DNA from: Bacillus salipaludis
GTDB taxonomy: Bacteria; Bacillota; Bacilli; Bacillales_B; DSM-18226
Assembly (NCBI RefSeq): GCF_004358205.1
Contig: NZ_SMYO01000005.1
Location: forward strand, 124,001-188,000
Length of the DNA: 64,000 nt
Direction of reading: 5' to 3'
Shown piece after piece: positions 37,108-44,872 of this stretch; the stretch's first letter is position 1, and each line of letters starts with the position of its first letter. The position numbers and the translations under genes were made by a program. The notes below the pieces were generated by a model. The model was not told the DNA's origin. It did not search any database and saw only the letters and a list, made by a program, of their open reading frames with translations.

Positions 37108-37226
37108 GAAAAGCGGAAGCGACTTGTTCAGCCCCAGCAGCTGCTTGCGGGCCTGACAGTGAAGTCGTTTTTTGACTTCATTGGCAGGACCGAAGCGTCC
37201 TCGAGGGGCTAGGCGCTGGAGCTAGT
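37108..37226 (-). repeat. Family A intergenic repeat, copy 3
   Basis: Reverse orientation: GAAAAGCGGAAGCG on the left and GGCGCTGGAGCTAG on the right, with GTGAAGTCG-TTTTTT-GACTTCA inside. It fills the ytaF-coaE gap. Confidence 0.9.
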
Positions 37227-37277
37227 TAATTCTTGTAGTCAAATGAATAATTTTTGTTAGATAGAAAGGATCAGAGC

Positions 37278-37880
37278 ATGTCACTCGTTATTGGATTAAC
37301 AGGCGGAATCGCCAGTGGAAAAAGCACGGTATCCAATATGTTTAAGGAAATGGATATCACCGTTATTGATGCAGATATCGAAGCACGCCTTGCAGTGGAA
37401 AAAGGTGAGCCTGCCTATAACAAAATTATTGAATCCTTCGGCAGCGATATTTTACTTCCGAATGAAGAAATTGATCGTCAAAAATTAGGTTCGATTATTT
37501 TTCACCATAAAGACAAGAGACAGCTCTTAAATGAGATTGTTCATCCCGAAGTACGAAAACGAATGAGACAACAAATGGAAGCGGCCATTTCGAATCAAGA
37601 AAAAATCGTCGTTCTCGATATCCCATTATTATTCGAGAGCAAGCTAACCTATATGGTCCAAAAAACAATTCTTGTTTATGTAGAACGTGAGGTTCAGCTC
37701 CAGAGGTTGATGGAGAGAAATCAGCTTTCGAAGGATGAAGCGGAGGCTAGAATCCATTCACAAATGCCGCTTGCAGAAAAAGTAAAACTGGCGGATGCCG
37801 TCCTCAATAATAATGGCACCCTAATAGAAACAAAAAAACAACTCCTTGAAGTTTTAGATAAATGGGGAGAAAATCTATAA
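37278..37880 (+). CDS. coaE: Dephospho-CoA kinase
   Basis: Last step of coenzyme A synthesis, phosphorylating the 3'-hydroxyl of dephospho-CoA. It has 200 residues, with the P-loop [12 protein letters not shown] (about 6-17), the CoaE motif [11 protein letters not shown] and the LID region near [14 protein letters not shown]. The ATG at 37278 follows AAAGGATCAGAGC; the longer frame lacks a ribosome site. A strong terminator follows. Confidence 0.95.
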   Translation: MSLVIGLTGGIASGKSTVSNMFKEMDITVIDADIEARLAVEKGEPAYNKIIESFGSDILLPNEEIDRQKLGSIIFHHKDKRQLLNEIVHPEVRKRMRQQMEAAISNQEKIVVLDIPLLFESKLTYMVQKTILVYVEREVQLQRLMERNQLSKDEAEARIHSQMPLAEKVKLADAVLNNNGTLIETKKQLLEVLDKWGENL

Positions 37881-37893
37881 TGTATAACCTATT

Positions 37894-37923
37894 TGAGAAG
37901 GGATTTCCCTTCTCTTTTTTTAT
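37894..37923 (+). terminator. Terminator after coaE
   Basis: GAGAAGGG-ATTT-CCCTTCTC followed by seven Ts. Confidence 0.9.
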
Positions 37924-38033
37924 TGGAATCGCTAGTTTTTAGCGTTAAATCAAGGGATTTTCACCTGGGTGAATTATCTGAAAAATAAAACATTAAGAAA
38001 ATCCGCATATTATTCATCACAATTACGGATTAA

Positions 38034-38044
38034 TATGTTATACT
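38034..38044 (+). promoter_or_regulatory. CcpN-like box over the gapB -10
   Basis: TATGTTATACT matches the CcpN consensus TRTGHYATAYW (recalled from the literature) at every position and includes TATACT, the likely -10. A second site, AGTATAACACT at 38067-38077, matches 10 of 11 on the opposite strand. CcpN represses gapB during growth on glucose. Confidence 0.5.
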
Positions 38045-38097
38045 AATTACAAGAAAACAAGTTAACAGTATAACACTTATGCGGAAGGGGCCGTAAA

Positions 38098-39129
38098 ATG
38101 AAAGCAAGAATTGCAATTAACGGTTTTGGGAGAATCGGAAGGATGGTTTTTAGAAAAGCGATCCTTGAAAATAAGCTTGAAGTTGTAGCGATTAATGCGA
38201 GCTATCCGGCTGAGACATTAGCTCATCTTATTAAATATGATACAAATCACGGACCTTTTCAAGGGGAAGTTATTGCCTTAGATGATGAGTTAATCGTAAA
38301 TGGAAAAAGAGTGAAATTATTAAGCAGCAGAAATCCGGAAGAACTTCCTTGGAAAGAGCTTAATATAGATATCGTAATTGAAGCAACAGGTAAATTTAAT
38401 TCCCGTGAAAAAGCAGCATTACATTTGGATGCAGGAGCTAAAAAGGTAATTTTAACTGCTCCAGGTAAAAATGAGGATGTTACCATTGTTGTTGGGGTAA
38501 ACGACGAAATGCTTGACCTTAACGAGCATGACATCATTTCAAATGCATCTTGTACAACAAATTGCCTTGCGCCAGTCGCAAAAGTATTGGATGAAAAGTT
38601 TGGAATTGAATCCGGTTTAATGACAACGATTCATGCCTATACAAATGACCAAAAGAATATCGATAATCCACATAAAGATTTACGCAGGGCTAGAGCGTGT
38701 GGACAATCTATCATTCCAACAACAACTGGCGCTGCTAAAGCATTATCCTTAGTTTTACCACAGCTTAAGGGCAAATTGCATGGAATGGCGCTTCGTGTTC
38801 CTACGCCAAATGTTTCTTTAGTTGATTTAGTAGTTGACTTAAAACAAGATGTTACAGTTGATGATATTAATCATGCATTTATTGAAGCAGCAGATGGACC
38901 ATTAAAAGGAATTTTAGATTTTACAATGGAGCCGCTTGTTTCAGTTGATTTTAACACAAACCAACATTCAGCCATTATTGATGGTCTATCTACCATGGTA
39001 ATGGGCACAAGAAAAGTCAAGGTACTTGCTTGGTATGATAATGAGTGGGGCTATTCATCACGCGTTGTTGATTTAACTCTATTTGTCGCACAAGAATTGG
39101 CGAATACAAAACAGGTGAAAGTGGGATAA
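38098..39129 (+). CDS. gapB: Glyceraldehyde-3-phosphate dehydrogenase, gluconeogenic GapB
   Basis: Works in the gluconeogenic direction with NADP. It has 343 residues. Rossmann motif INGFGRIGRMVFR (about 7-19); catalytic Cys152 in ISNASCTTNCLAP. The nucleotide-specificity position after the second strand reads INASYPAETL, without the Asp of glycolytic NAD-specific GapA, which supports GapB. ATG follows GGAAGGGGCCGTAAA. Monocistronic between terminators here, with CcpN-like boxes at the promoter. Confidence 0.95.
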   Translation: MKARIAINGFGRIGRMVFRKAILENKLEVVAINASYPAETLAHLIKYDTNHGPFQGEVIALDDELIVNGKRVKLLSSRNPEELPWKELNIDIVIEATGKFNSREKAALHLDAGAKKVILTAPGKNEDVTIVVGVNDEMLDLNEHDIISNASCTTNCLAPVAKVLDEKFGIESGLMTTIHAYTNDQKNIDNPHKDLRRARACGQSIIPTTTGAAKALSLVLPQLKGKLHGMALRVPTPNVSLVDLVVDLKQDVTVDDINHAFIEAADGPLKGILDFTMEPLVSVDFNTNQHSAIIDGLSTMVMGTRKVKVLAWYDNEWGYSSRVVDLTLFVAQELANTKQVKVG

Positions 39130-39143
39130 AACCCGCTGAAACA

Positions 39144-39179
39144 AAAAATTGCTGTCAATTGGCAGCAATTTTTTTTACA
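39144..39179 (+). terminator. Terminator after gapB
   Basis: AAAAAATTGCTG, TCAATTGG and CAGCAATTTTTTTT. Confidence 0.9.
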
Positions 39180-39204
39180 TAAACGGTATGTTAAAGATTT
39201 GCTT

Positions 39205-39219
39205 GGAGCGGAAATCAAC
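39205..39219 (+). repeat. Family B right-end remnant
   Basis: GGAGCGGAAATCAAC alone, the exact right end of family B, preceded by TATGTTAAAGATTT, which resembles the left end. It looks like a nearly complete internal deletion of an element. Confidence 0.6.
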
Positions 39220-39263
39220 AGGTAATTTATAATAGAATCTTTAAAAATTTTTATTTTGATAGG

Positions 39264-39292
39264 TTGCAAAAAAAATATAAACAAAGTATACT
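39264..39292 (+). promoter_or_regulatory. speD promoter
   Basis: TTGCAA (39264-39269), 17 bp, TATACT (39287-39292); start near 39299, giving a 147-nt leader. Confidence 0.5.
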
Positions 39293-39305
39293 AGTCATCG
39301 TGAAC

Positions 39306-39439
39306 TTCTTGAAATTAGGTAACGATCGATTACTTAAAGGGTTAGGACCTCTCTGGACTAACTTTCCCCCGTGGTAATTACTTTGCTACCGTCAATAACA
39401 GGATTTCAAGAACGAAGCAAAAATCCTTAGAGGGGGAAA
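39306..39439 (+). promoter_or_regulatory. Structured speD leader with anti-Shine-Dalgarno
   Basis: A perfect 10-bp closing stem, TTCTTGAAAT (39306-39315) with ATTTCAAGAA (39403-39412), encloses three hairpins: TAGGTAA/TTACTTA with loop CGATCGA; AAA-GG-GTTAG/CTAACTTT; and GTGGTA/TACCGT. Between the second and third lies TTTCCCCC (39363-39370), exactly complementary to GGGGGAAA (39432-39439), the speD ribosome site. This is the layout of a translational riboregulator. I cannot assign it to a known class. Confidence 0.5.
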
Positions 39440-39445
39440 TTGAAT

Positions 39446-39820
39446 ATGGAAACTATGGGTAGACACGTAATCTCAGAATTATGGGGATGCGATTTTGAAA
39501 AATTGAATGATATGGACTTTATTGAACAAACTTTTGTTGAGGCAGCTCTTAAGTCAGGTGCGGAAATCCGCGAAGTGGCTTTCCATAAATTTGCTCCTCA
39601 AGGCGTGAGCGGTGTCGTGATTATTTCTGAATCACATTTAACCATTCACAGCTTCCCAGAACACGGATATGCGAGCATTGATGTGTATACTTGCGGCGAT
39701 TTGAATCCGAATATTGCTGCCGACTATATCGCAGAAGCTTTAAATGCGGAAACACGTGAAAATATTGAAATTCCACGTGGTATGGGCCCTGTTCAAGTGA
39801 AACAGGCAAAAGTCCTTTAA
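39446..39820 (+). CDS. speD: S-adenosylmethionine decarboxylase proenzyme
   Basis: Supplies decarboxylated SAM as aminopropyl donor for spermidine. The 124-residue Gram-positive form self-cleaves between Glu62 and Ser63 in [15 protein letters not shown] to make the pyruvoyl group. Nearly the whole protein matches the SpeD pattern ([23 protein letters not shown]). ATG at 39446 follows AGAGGGGG; a TTG at 39440 is in frame but less well spaced. A long structured leader precedes it and a terminator follows. Confidence 0.97.
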   Translation: METMGRHVISELWGCDFEKLNDMDFIEQTFVEAALKSGAEIREVAFHKFAPQGVSGVVIISESHLTIHSFPEHGYASIDVYTCGDLNPNIAADYIAEALNAETRENIEIPRGMGPVQVKQAKVL

Positions 39821-39844
39821 ACCTTATAAAAGTGAAAATGGCAG

Positions 39845-39878
39845 AAGAAGAGGCGTATCCGATGATACTCCTCTTTTT
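39845..39878 (+). terminator. Terminator after speD
   Basis: AAGAGG-C-GTATC, CGAT, GATAC-T-CCTCTTTTTA. Confidence 0.85.
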
Positions 39879-39934
39879 ATTTTCATAATATTTGATGTAA
39901 ACTAGGAAGAAAGATATTTTTTGGGAGGATGGAT

Positions 39935-40333
39935 ATGGCACTTTTTGGGAATATGTTCTTAAGGTTTAGTAAACAAATTGAAACCTCTGATAAGCACTCA
40001 GATGAACAGTTAAAAACACATTACTATAAATCCAGTTTTAATCAATTATTCCAATCTGTTGAGGAATTATTTAGGCAGGATGCGGATTGCCGGATCATAA
40101 CCGTATCGAAAGAGCGAGGCGAAATAGCCGTTGAGGTAATGAAACCATTTCCTTGTTTTCTAATTGCTACGGTCATATCAATTAGAGGAATGGAAACGGC
40201 TGTGGATTTTAATCTTTCAACCGAACATTTTTCAGTCGGCGGGACCTATCCTGCTTTAAGGAAGAGAATCACTTCTTATTACGACAAGCTAAAACAACTA
40301 CATACATATATTGGTACAGGTAAAAACGCCTAA
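39935..40333 (+). CDS. Hypothetical cytosolic protein, 132 aa
   Basis: I cannot name this family. The protein is soluble, mixed alpha/beta and mildly basic, with no signal or membrane segment; residues 60-110 look like a beta sheet (CRIITVSKERGEIAVEVM, FLIATVISIRGMETAVDF). ATG at 39935 is chosen over 39929 because GGGAGG (39923-39928) is then better spaced. It lies between speD and nrdR on the same strand, with a ribosome site and coding character, so it is probably real. Confidence 0.7.
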   Translation: MALFGNMFLRFSKQIETSDKHSDEQLKTHYYKSSFNQLFQSVEELFRQDADCRIITVSKERGEIAVEVMKPFPCFLIATVISIRGMETAVDFNLSTEHFSVGGTYPALRKRITSYYDKLKQLHTYIGTGKNA

Positions 40334-40432
40334 TAGTTCTACTTGTCTTAAAGGGTTGTTTTTTATAAGATAAAGGTAAGATATGATGACACTTGTTCGG
40401 GTTTTGTCGGATAGATTTGGAGCTGATTAACA

Positions 40433-40894
40433 ATGAAATGCCCATCTTGTCAAAATTATGGTACACGTGTGCTTGATTCCCGTCCAGTTGATGAGGGGCG
40501 GGCAACACGGCGCAGACGAGAATGTGAAGAATGCGGCTATCGTTTTACAACCTTTGAGAAAATTGAAGAGATTCCCTTAATTGTTGTTAAAAAGGAAGGT
40601 ACAAGGGAAGAATTCAGCCGGGATAAAATTTTAAGGGGCTTAATTAAAGCTTGTGAGAAGCGCCCTGTTGCATTAAAAGAATTAGAGGATATCACGCAAG
40701 GGGTAGAAAAAGAACTGCGAAGTCAAGGAGTCTCCGAGATTAAAAGTGATATGATTGGCGAAATGGTGATGGACAGACTCGTAAATGTGGATGAAGTCGC
40801 ATATGTCCGATTTGCCTCTGTTTACCGTCAATTTAAAGACATTAATGTATTTATTAATGAATTAACAGAACTGATAAAAAAAGAGAAATCATAG
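40433..40894 (+). CDS. nrdR: Transcriptional repressor NrdR
   Basis: Represses ribonucleotide reductase genes in response to ATP/dATP. The 153 residues contain the N-terminal zinc ribbon (Cys3, Cys6, Cys31, Cys34 in MKCPSC and CEECGYRF) with the DNA-binding [13 protein letters not shown], then the ATP cone (about 47-140; [20 protein letters not shown]). No strong ribosome site is visible (GGAGCTGATTAACA). In Bacillus it sits just before dnaB, as here. Confidence 0.96.
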   Translation: MKCPSCQNYGTRVLDSRPVDEGRATRRRRECEECGYRFTTFEKIEEIPLIVVKKEGTREEFSRDKILRGLIKACEKRPVALKELEDITQGVEKELRSQGVSEIKSDMIGEMVMDRLVNVDEVAYVRFASVYRQFKDINVFINELTELIKKEKS

Positions 40895-40927
40895 GGAGCT
40901 AAAGAGACTTTGGCTCTCATTTTTTTC
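40892..40927 (+). terminator. Terminator after nrdR
   Basis: GGGAGCTAAAG, a short loop, TTTGGCTCTC and seven Ts soon after; imperfect. Confidence 0.65.
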
Positions 40928-40962
40928 ACTGGAAAAATTTTTATAAGAAGGGTTTGAAATAT

Positions 40963-42360
40963 ATGGCGCAGCATTGGCAGGAGCTTATTCCAATCGATCG
41001 TTATATTGTTGCGGCCAGTGGGTTACTACATGAATATGACCGAAAAGTGCTGACCTTATTGTATCAGCCATTAATTGGATCAACCTGCTCTAGTTTATAT
41101 ATGACACTATGGGCAGAGCTTGAAGAAAACAGAATGTGGTCTGAACCCTCCACGCATCATTTATTAATGAATTTACTAGGGCATAATCTAAAAGATATTT
41201 ATGAGGCACGATTAAAGCTGGAGGGAATTGGTTTATTAAAGACATATGTGAAAACAGATGAGGAGCGCTCGTTTATTTACGAGCTTCACCCGCCGCTCAC
41301 GCCAGAACAATTCTTTTTAGATGGAATGCTTAATATTTATTTATATCGAAAAATCGGCAAGAATCATTTCGCCCGGCTAAAGCGGTTTTTTAGTGATCAA
41401 AAAAAGCCGAATGAAGAGGGATTTGTTGAAGTTACAAAGGCATTTCAGGATGTCTTTGCCTCAGCTACCCCTGGAAGCCTGCAGTATATGCAGGACATTC
41501 AAAGTGAACTGGACCCTGGCAATGACCAGCAGTTTATCGGCCGGAATGAACAGAAACCAATTGTGGTTGATGTGAATACCTTTAATTTTGATTTATTACA
41601 AGCGGGATTAAATGATTCACTTGTACCGAAAAAAGCACTCACTCCAAAAGTGAAAGAGGTTATTAGTAATCTTGGATTTCTTTATGATATTGATCCGATT
41701 CAAATGAAAAATATCGTCATAGGGGCCGTTAATGAGGTAAATGAAATTGATGTCGAGGAATTAAGAAAGGCTGCCCGTGATTGGTATCAATATGTCCATT
41801 ATGATCAGCTGCCGTCCTTAATTGAACGAACACAGCCGCACGTTTACCGCGTTCAGCTTGAGGAGCCAAAAACACAGGAGGAGCAGTTAATTCGTTCATT
41901 GGAGACCACTTCGCCTGTGAAGGTTTTTAAAGACTCCTCTGGCGGTGTCGAACCTTCAAAAGCTGACTTAGAAATTATCGAAGAAATGATGTTTAAACAA
42001 AAGCTTCTCCCGGGAGTTATGAATGTACTCATTCAATTTGTATTACTAAAAACAGATATGAAATTTACAAAAGGGTATGTTGAAAAAATCGCCGGGCACT
42101 GGGCAAGAAAGCAGGTTAAAACAGTTAAAGAAGCGATGGACCTCGCAAAGAAGGAGCATAACACCTACCTTGGGTGGAGTGAAACAAAGAAATCGGGAAA
42201 ATCTTCTTCAAAGCAAAAGCCAATTCGAACCGAAGTACTTCCTGAGTGGTTTGAAGAAAAATCTCAGACAGCAGCTAAAGATGCTCCTGTCGAGAATAAC
42301 AAGGAACTAGAAGCGAAAAAGCGTGCCATCGAGGAAAAATTAAAGGCATTTCGCAAATAG
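40963..42360 (+). CDS. dnaB: Replication initiation and membrane attachment protein DnaB
   Basis: Helicase co-loader of Firmicutes, acting with DnaD and DnaI to load the replicative helicase at oriC; not the helicase itself. The 465 residues show the N-terminal winged-helix-like DnaB/DnaD region (about 20-150), a middle helical region and the C-terminal DDBH2 domain (about 310-395) with MFKQKLLPGVMNVLI, then a charged tail. ATG 40963 follows AGAAGGGTTTGAAAT. dnaI follows 13 bp later. Confidence 0.95.
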   Translation: MAQHWQELIPIDRYIVAASGLLHEYDRKVLTLLYQPLIGSTCSSLYMTLWAELEENRMWSEPSTHHLLMNLLGHNLKDIYEARLKLEGIGLLKTYVKTDEERSFIYELHPPLTPEQFFLDGMLNIYLYRKIGKNHFARLKRFFSDQKKPNEEGFVEVTKAFQDVFASATPGSLQYMQDIQSELDPGNDQQFIGRNEQKPIVVDVNTFNFDLLQAGLNDSLVPKKALTPKVKEVISNLGFLYDIDPIQMKNIVIGAVNEVNEIDVEELRKAARDWYQYVHYDQLPSLIERTQPHVYRVQLEEPKTQEEQLIRSLETTSPVKVFKDSSGGVEPSKADLEIIEEMMFKQKLLPGVMNVLIQFVLLKTDMKFTKGYVEKIAGHWARKQVKTVKEAMDLAKKEHNTYLGWSETKKSGKSSSKQKPIRTEVLPEWFEEKSQTAAKDAPVENNKELEAKKRAIEEKLKAFRK

Positions 42361-42373
42361 AGGGTGACGAATA

Positions 42374-43303
42374 TTGGAAAGAATAAACCAAACCTTGAAG
42401 CGGTTGGCCTCAAATGAAAACTTTCAAAAACGCTATGAAAAGATGCGGCGGGATCTACTCCAGCATCCTGATATTAAAGCATTTCTTAATGAGCATCGGG
42501 AGCAAATAAACGATGCAATGATTGAAAAAAGCTTAAGCAAACTTTTTGAGTATACGAACCAAAGTAAGGAATGCAGCCGCTGCCAAAGTCTTGACAGCTG
42601 TATTAATATGATGAAGGGCTATCATCCTTCTCTTGTTTTAAGGCGTAATTCGATTGACGTGGTATATGAAAAATGTCCACGGAAGGTCATTGCTGATGAA
42701 AAAAGGAAAAACGAGCAATTAATTAAAAGCCTTTATGTCCCGAGAGATATATTAGAAGCGACCTTTGAGGATTATGAGGGTGATTCAGGCAGACTTGATG
42801 CAATTGATCATGCTGCCGACTTTTTAATGAATTATGAACAGAATAAGAGGCAAAAAGGGCTATATCTTTATGGCAAATTTGGGGTTGGGAAATCCTATTT
42901 ATTAGGTGCAATTGCCAATGAGCTTGCAAAAAAGAAAATTTCCTCGATGATTGTCTATGTTCCTGAACTGTTAAGGGAAATGAAAAGCTCCATAGCGGAT
43001 TCAACCTTAAATGAAAAAATTGAAGCATTAAAAAAAGAACCAATCCTAATGTTGGACGATATTGGTGCAGAAGCTGTGTCCAGCTGGACGAGGGATGAGG
43101 TATTAGGACCAATCATGCAGTTCCGGATGCTTGAAAATCTGCCGACGTTTTTTACCTCTAATTTTGATTATCAAGGGCTGGAACATCATTTAACCTATAG
43201 CCAGCGTGGCGAGGAAGAAAAAATGAAAGCCCGCCGGATTATGGAAAGAATCCGTAGTCTGACTGTGCCTGTACAGGTAGATGGCCCAAACCGCCGAAAT
43301 TAA
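42374..43303 (+). CDS. dnaI: Primosomal helicase loader DnaI
   Basis: AAA+ ATPase that loads the replicative helicase. The 309 residues have an N-terminal helicase-binding domain with zinc-binding Cys in ECSRCQSLDSC (about 68-76), Walker A in YGKFGVGKSYLL (about 166-175), Walker B in ILMLDDIGAEAVSS (about 222) and sensor TFFTSNFDYQGL. The start is TTG at 42374 behind AGAGGGTGACG. Co-transcribed with dnaB. Confidence 0.96.
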   Translation: MERINQTLKRLASNENFQKRYEKMRRDLLQHPDIKAFLNEHREQINDAMIEKSLSKLFEYTNQSKECSRCQSLDSCINMMKGYHPSLVLRRNSIDVVYEKCPRKVIADEKRKNEQLIKSLYVPRDILEATFEDYEGDSGRLDAIDHAADFLMNYEQNKRQKGLYLYGKFGVGKSYLLGAIANELAKKKISSMIVYVPELLREMKSSIADSTLNEKIEALKKEPILMLDDIGAEAVSSWTRDEVLGPIMQFRMLENLPTFFTSNFDYQGLEHHLTYSQRGEEEKMKARRIMERIRSLTVPVQVDGPNRRN

Positions 43304-43313
43304 ATAGGGATGA

Positions 43314-43356
43314 TGAAAAAAGGATTGCTAATATAATATTGGCATTCCTTTTTCTT
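43314..43356 (+). terminator. Terminator after dnaBI
   Basis: AAAAAAGGATTGC, a loop and GGCATTCCTTTTTC; imperfect stem. Confidence 0.6.
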
Positions 43357-43366
43357 TTGGGATAAC

Positions 43367-43489
43367 TGTCTAGCTCCAGTGCCTAGCCCCTCGAGGTTGC
43401 TTCGGTCCCGGTGATGAAGGCAAAGAGCGCCTTCACCACCAGGCCCTCCAGCGCTTTTCGGGGCTGATTAAGGCACTTCCGCTTTTCTT
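43367..43489 (+). repeat. Family A intergenic repeat, copy 4
   Basis: TGTCTAGCTCCAGTGCCTAG to CACTTCCGCTTTTC, with GAAGGCA-AAGAG-CGCCTTC inside. The arms differ from the GAAGTC/GACTTC of other copies yet still pair. Confidence 0.9.
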
Positions 43490-43554
43490 ATTCTATTTTG
43501 GCCAAGTCCCCCATATATATTAAAAACAGAGTTTGGGACATAGGGGGGATTTGG

Positions 43555-44436
43555 TTGGCGGAAATCATCTTCCAAGGCAAGATGGATGCAAAGCGATTTT
43601 ATAACCACTTGCTGACGTATTTAAAAGATTGTTTAACTGAACATGATATTCTTCTCCACGAAGATCGATATATAGTAAAAATTTTTGAAGGCGGATTATC
43701 TGCTTTAACGTTTGAAAAAGTAAAGGATGCCTTTTTCGGGTTTATTGTAAAAATAAAGACAGAAGACTGGTATAGGGACATACTCAAGGAACATTTTTAT
43801 TATGATGACCCCGAAGAGCAGCAGCAAATTATCGATATTATTTATTCAATCCAGGAAGGGCATCGGGAGGATTTAGCCATTTTATTAAAAGAAACAGCTG
43901 AAGAACCGAAGGTCAAGGAAGCAATTGAACAGGTTTTTCAAGAAAATATTTCTTTTTCCTTCGATTCCTTTCTTAAATTTCGGCTGCGTCCCTACCTGCA
44001 GATGCTTGAAAACTATGTAGAAATTTCAATTGATGAATATAAAATGGAGCAGGAATATCAAATGTTTATTCAAACTCTACGTGAATTTTTGGCTGGACGA
44101 GAGCCGAAAATGGACACGCTCCATCTATTGTTTGATGAGGAAATCACTTTCTTTACTGCCCAATTTGCAGAAATCAAAAGGGGGGAGTTAACAAAAATGA
44201 TTGACCGAAAATTACTGGTGAATCATCCGGTCTATGTTGACTCTGCATCGATTGCACCGCTTTTGTCGATTGCGCCCAAAACGATTTTTCTTTATGCAAA
44301 GGAACCTGATGCACCGCTAGTTCGAACAATTCAAAATATTTTTGAAGAAAGGGTTACGCTCAAATCCTTTCAAGCACTGCGGAAAGTAAAGGAGCAAGAG
44401 GAGTATAGGAATGAAATGGGGGAAAATCATGCGTGA
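43555..44436 (+). CDS. ytxC: Sporulation protein YtxC
   Basis: A 293-residue soluble protein of the YtxC family (YtxC-like sporulation protein) with unknown mechanism. Typical blocks are FEGGLSALTFEKVKDAFFGF (about 45-64) and KFRLRPYLQMLENYVE (about 142-157). TTG at 43555 follows AGGGGGG (43542-43548); an in-frame alternative start at 43498 has no ribosome site and runs into the preceding repeat. It lies between dnaI and thrS, as in B. subtilis. Confidence 0.85.
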   Translation: MAEIIFQGKMDAKRFYNHLLTYLKDCLTEHDILLHEDRYIVKIFEGGLSALTFEKVKDAFFGFIVKIKTEDWYRDILKEHFYYDDPEEQQQIIDIIYSIQEGHREDLAILLKETAEEPKVKEAIEQVFQENISFSFDSFLKFRLRPYLQMLENYVEISIDEYKMEQEYQMFIQTLREFLAGREPKMDTLHLLFDEEITFFTAQFAEIKRGELTKMIDRKLLVNHPVYVDSASIAPLLSIAPKTIFLYAKEPDAPLVRTIQNIFEERVTLKSFQALRKVKEQEEYRNEMGENHA

Positions 44437-44468
44437 AAAATAAAAATGCAAAAATGGGCTAAAGGAAC

Positions 44469-44497
44469 TTGATTTTTCAAAATTGAATCATTATAAT
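44469..44497 (+). promoter_or_regulatory. thrS promoter
   Basis: TTGATT (44469-44474), 17 bp, TATAAT (44492-44497), just before the T-box leader. Confidence 0.65.
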
Positions 44498-44534
44498 TAC
44501 GTACATAGTTTACTTACAATCATACATGCGTAAA

Positions 44535-44810
44535 AAGTAATGATAAGGATAACAGTATTTTTTTACGGTTTCTAGAGAGGGAGGTCCTAGGCTGAAAATC
44601 TCCTATCACGAGAAAAATACTTACCACCTTTAAACTTCGGCAGTGAATACCTTTCTTTTCTGCAGGGTTAGTAAATGCTGACGGCTAATCATCCGTTATT
44701 TGTCCAAAGTCATTTTAAAAAGCAAAAGGTCTTTTAAAATGAAAAATTGGGTGGAACCACGTGTTAATTATAACCCGTCCCTTTCTTTAGGGACGGGTTT
44801 TTTTATTTTT
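44535..44810 (+). promoter_or_regulatory. T-box riboswitch (threonine), thrS leader
   Basis: AACAGTATT carries the AGTA S-turn of the specifier loop; the likely specifier is ACC (44623-44625, in CTTACCACC), a threonine codon. The T-box sequence GGGTGGAACCACG is at 44749-44761, followed by the terminator AACCCGTCCC/GGGACGGGTT (44772-44801) and seven Ts. Uncharged tRNA-Thr would favour antitermination. Confidence 0.92.
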
Positions 44811-44872
44811 ATAAAAAGTGATACGGGATCAAATTTAATCCCGGACACTTAAAATATGAAGGAGGAATTATC

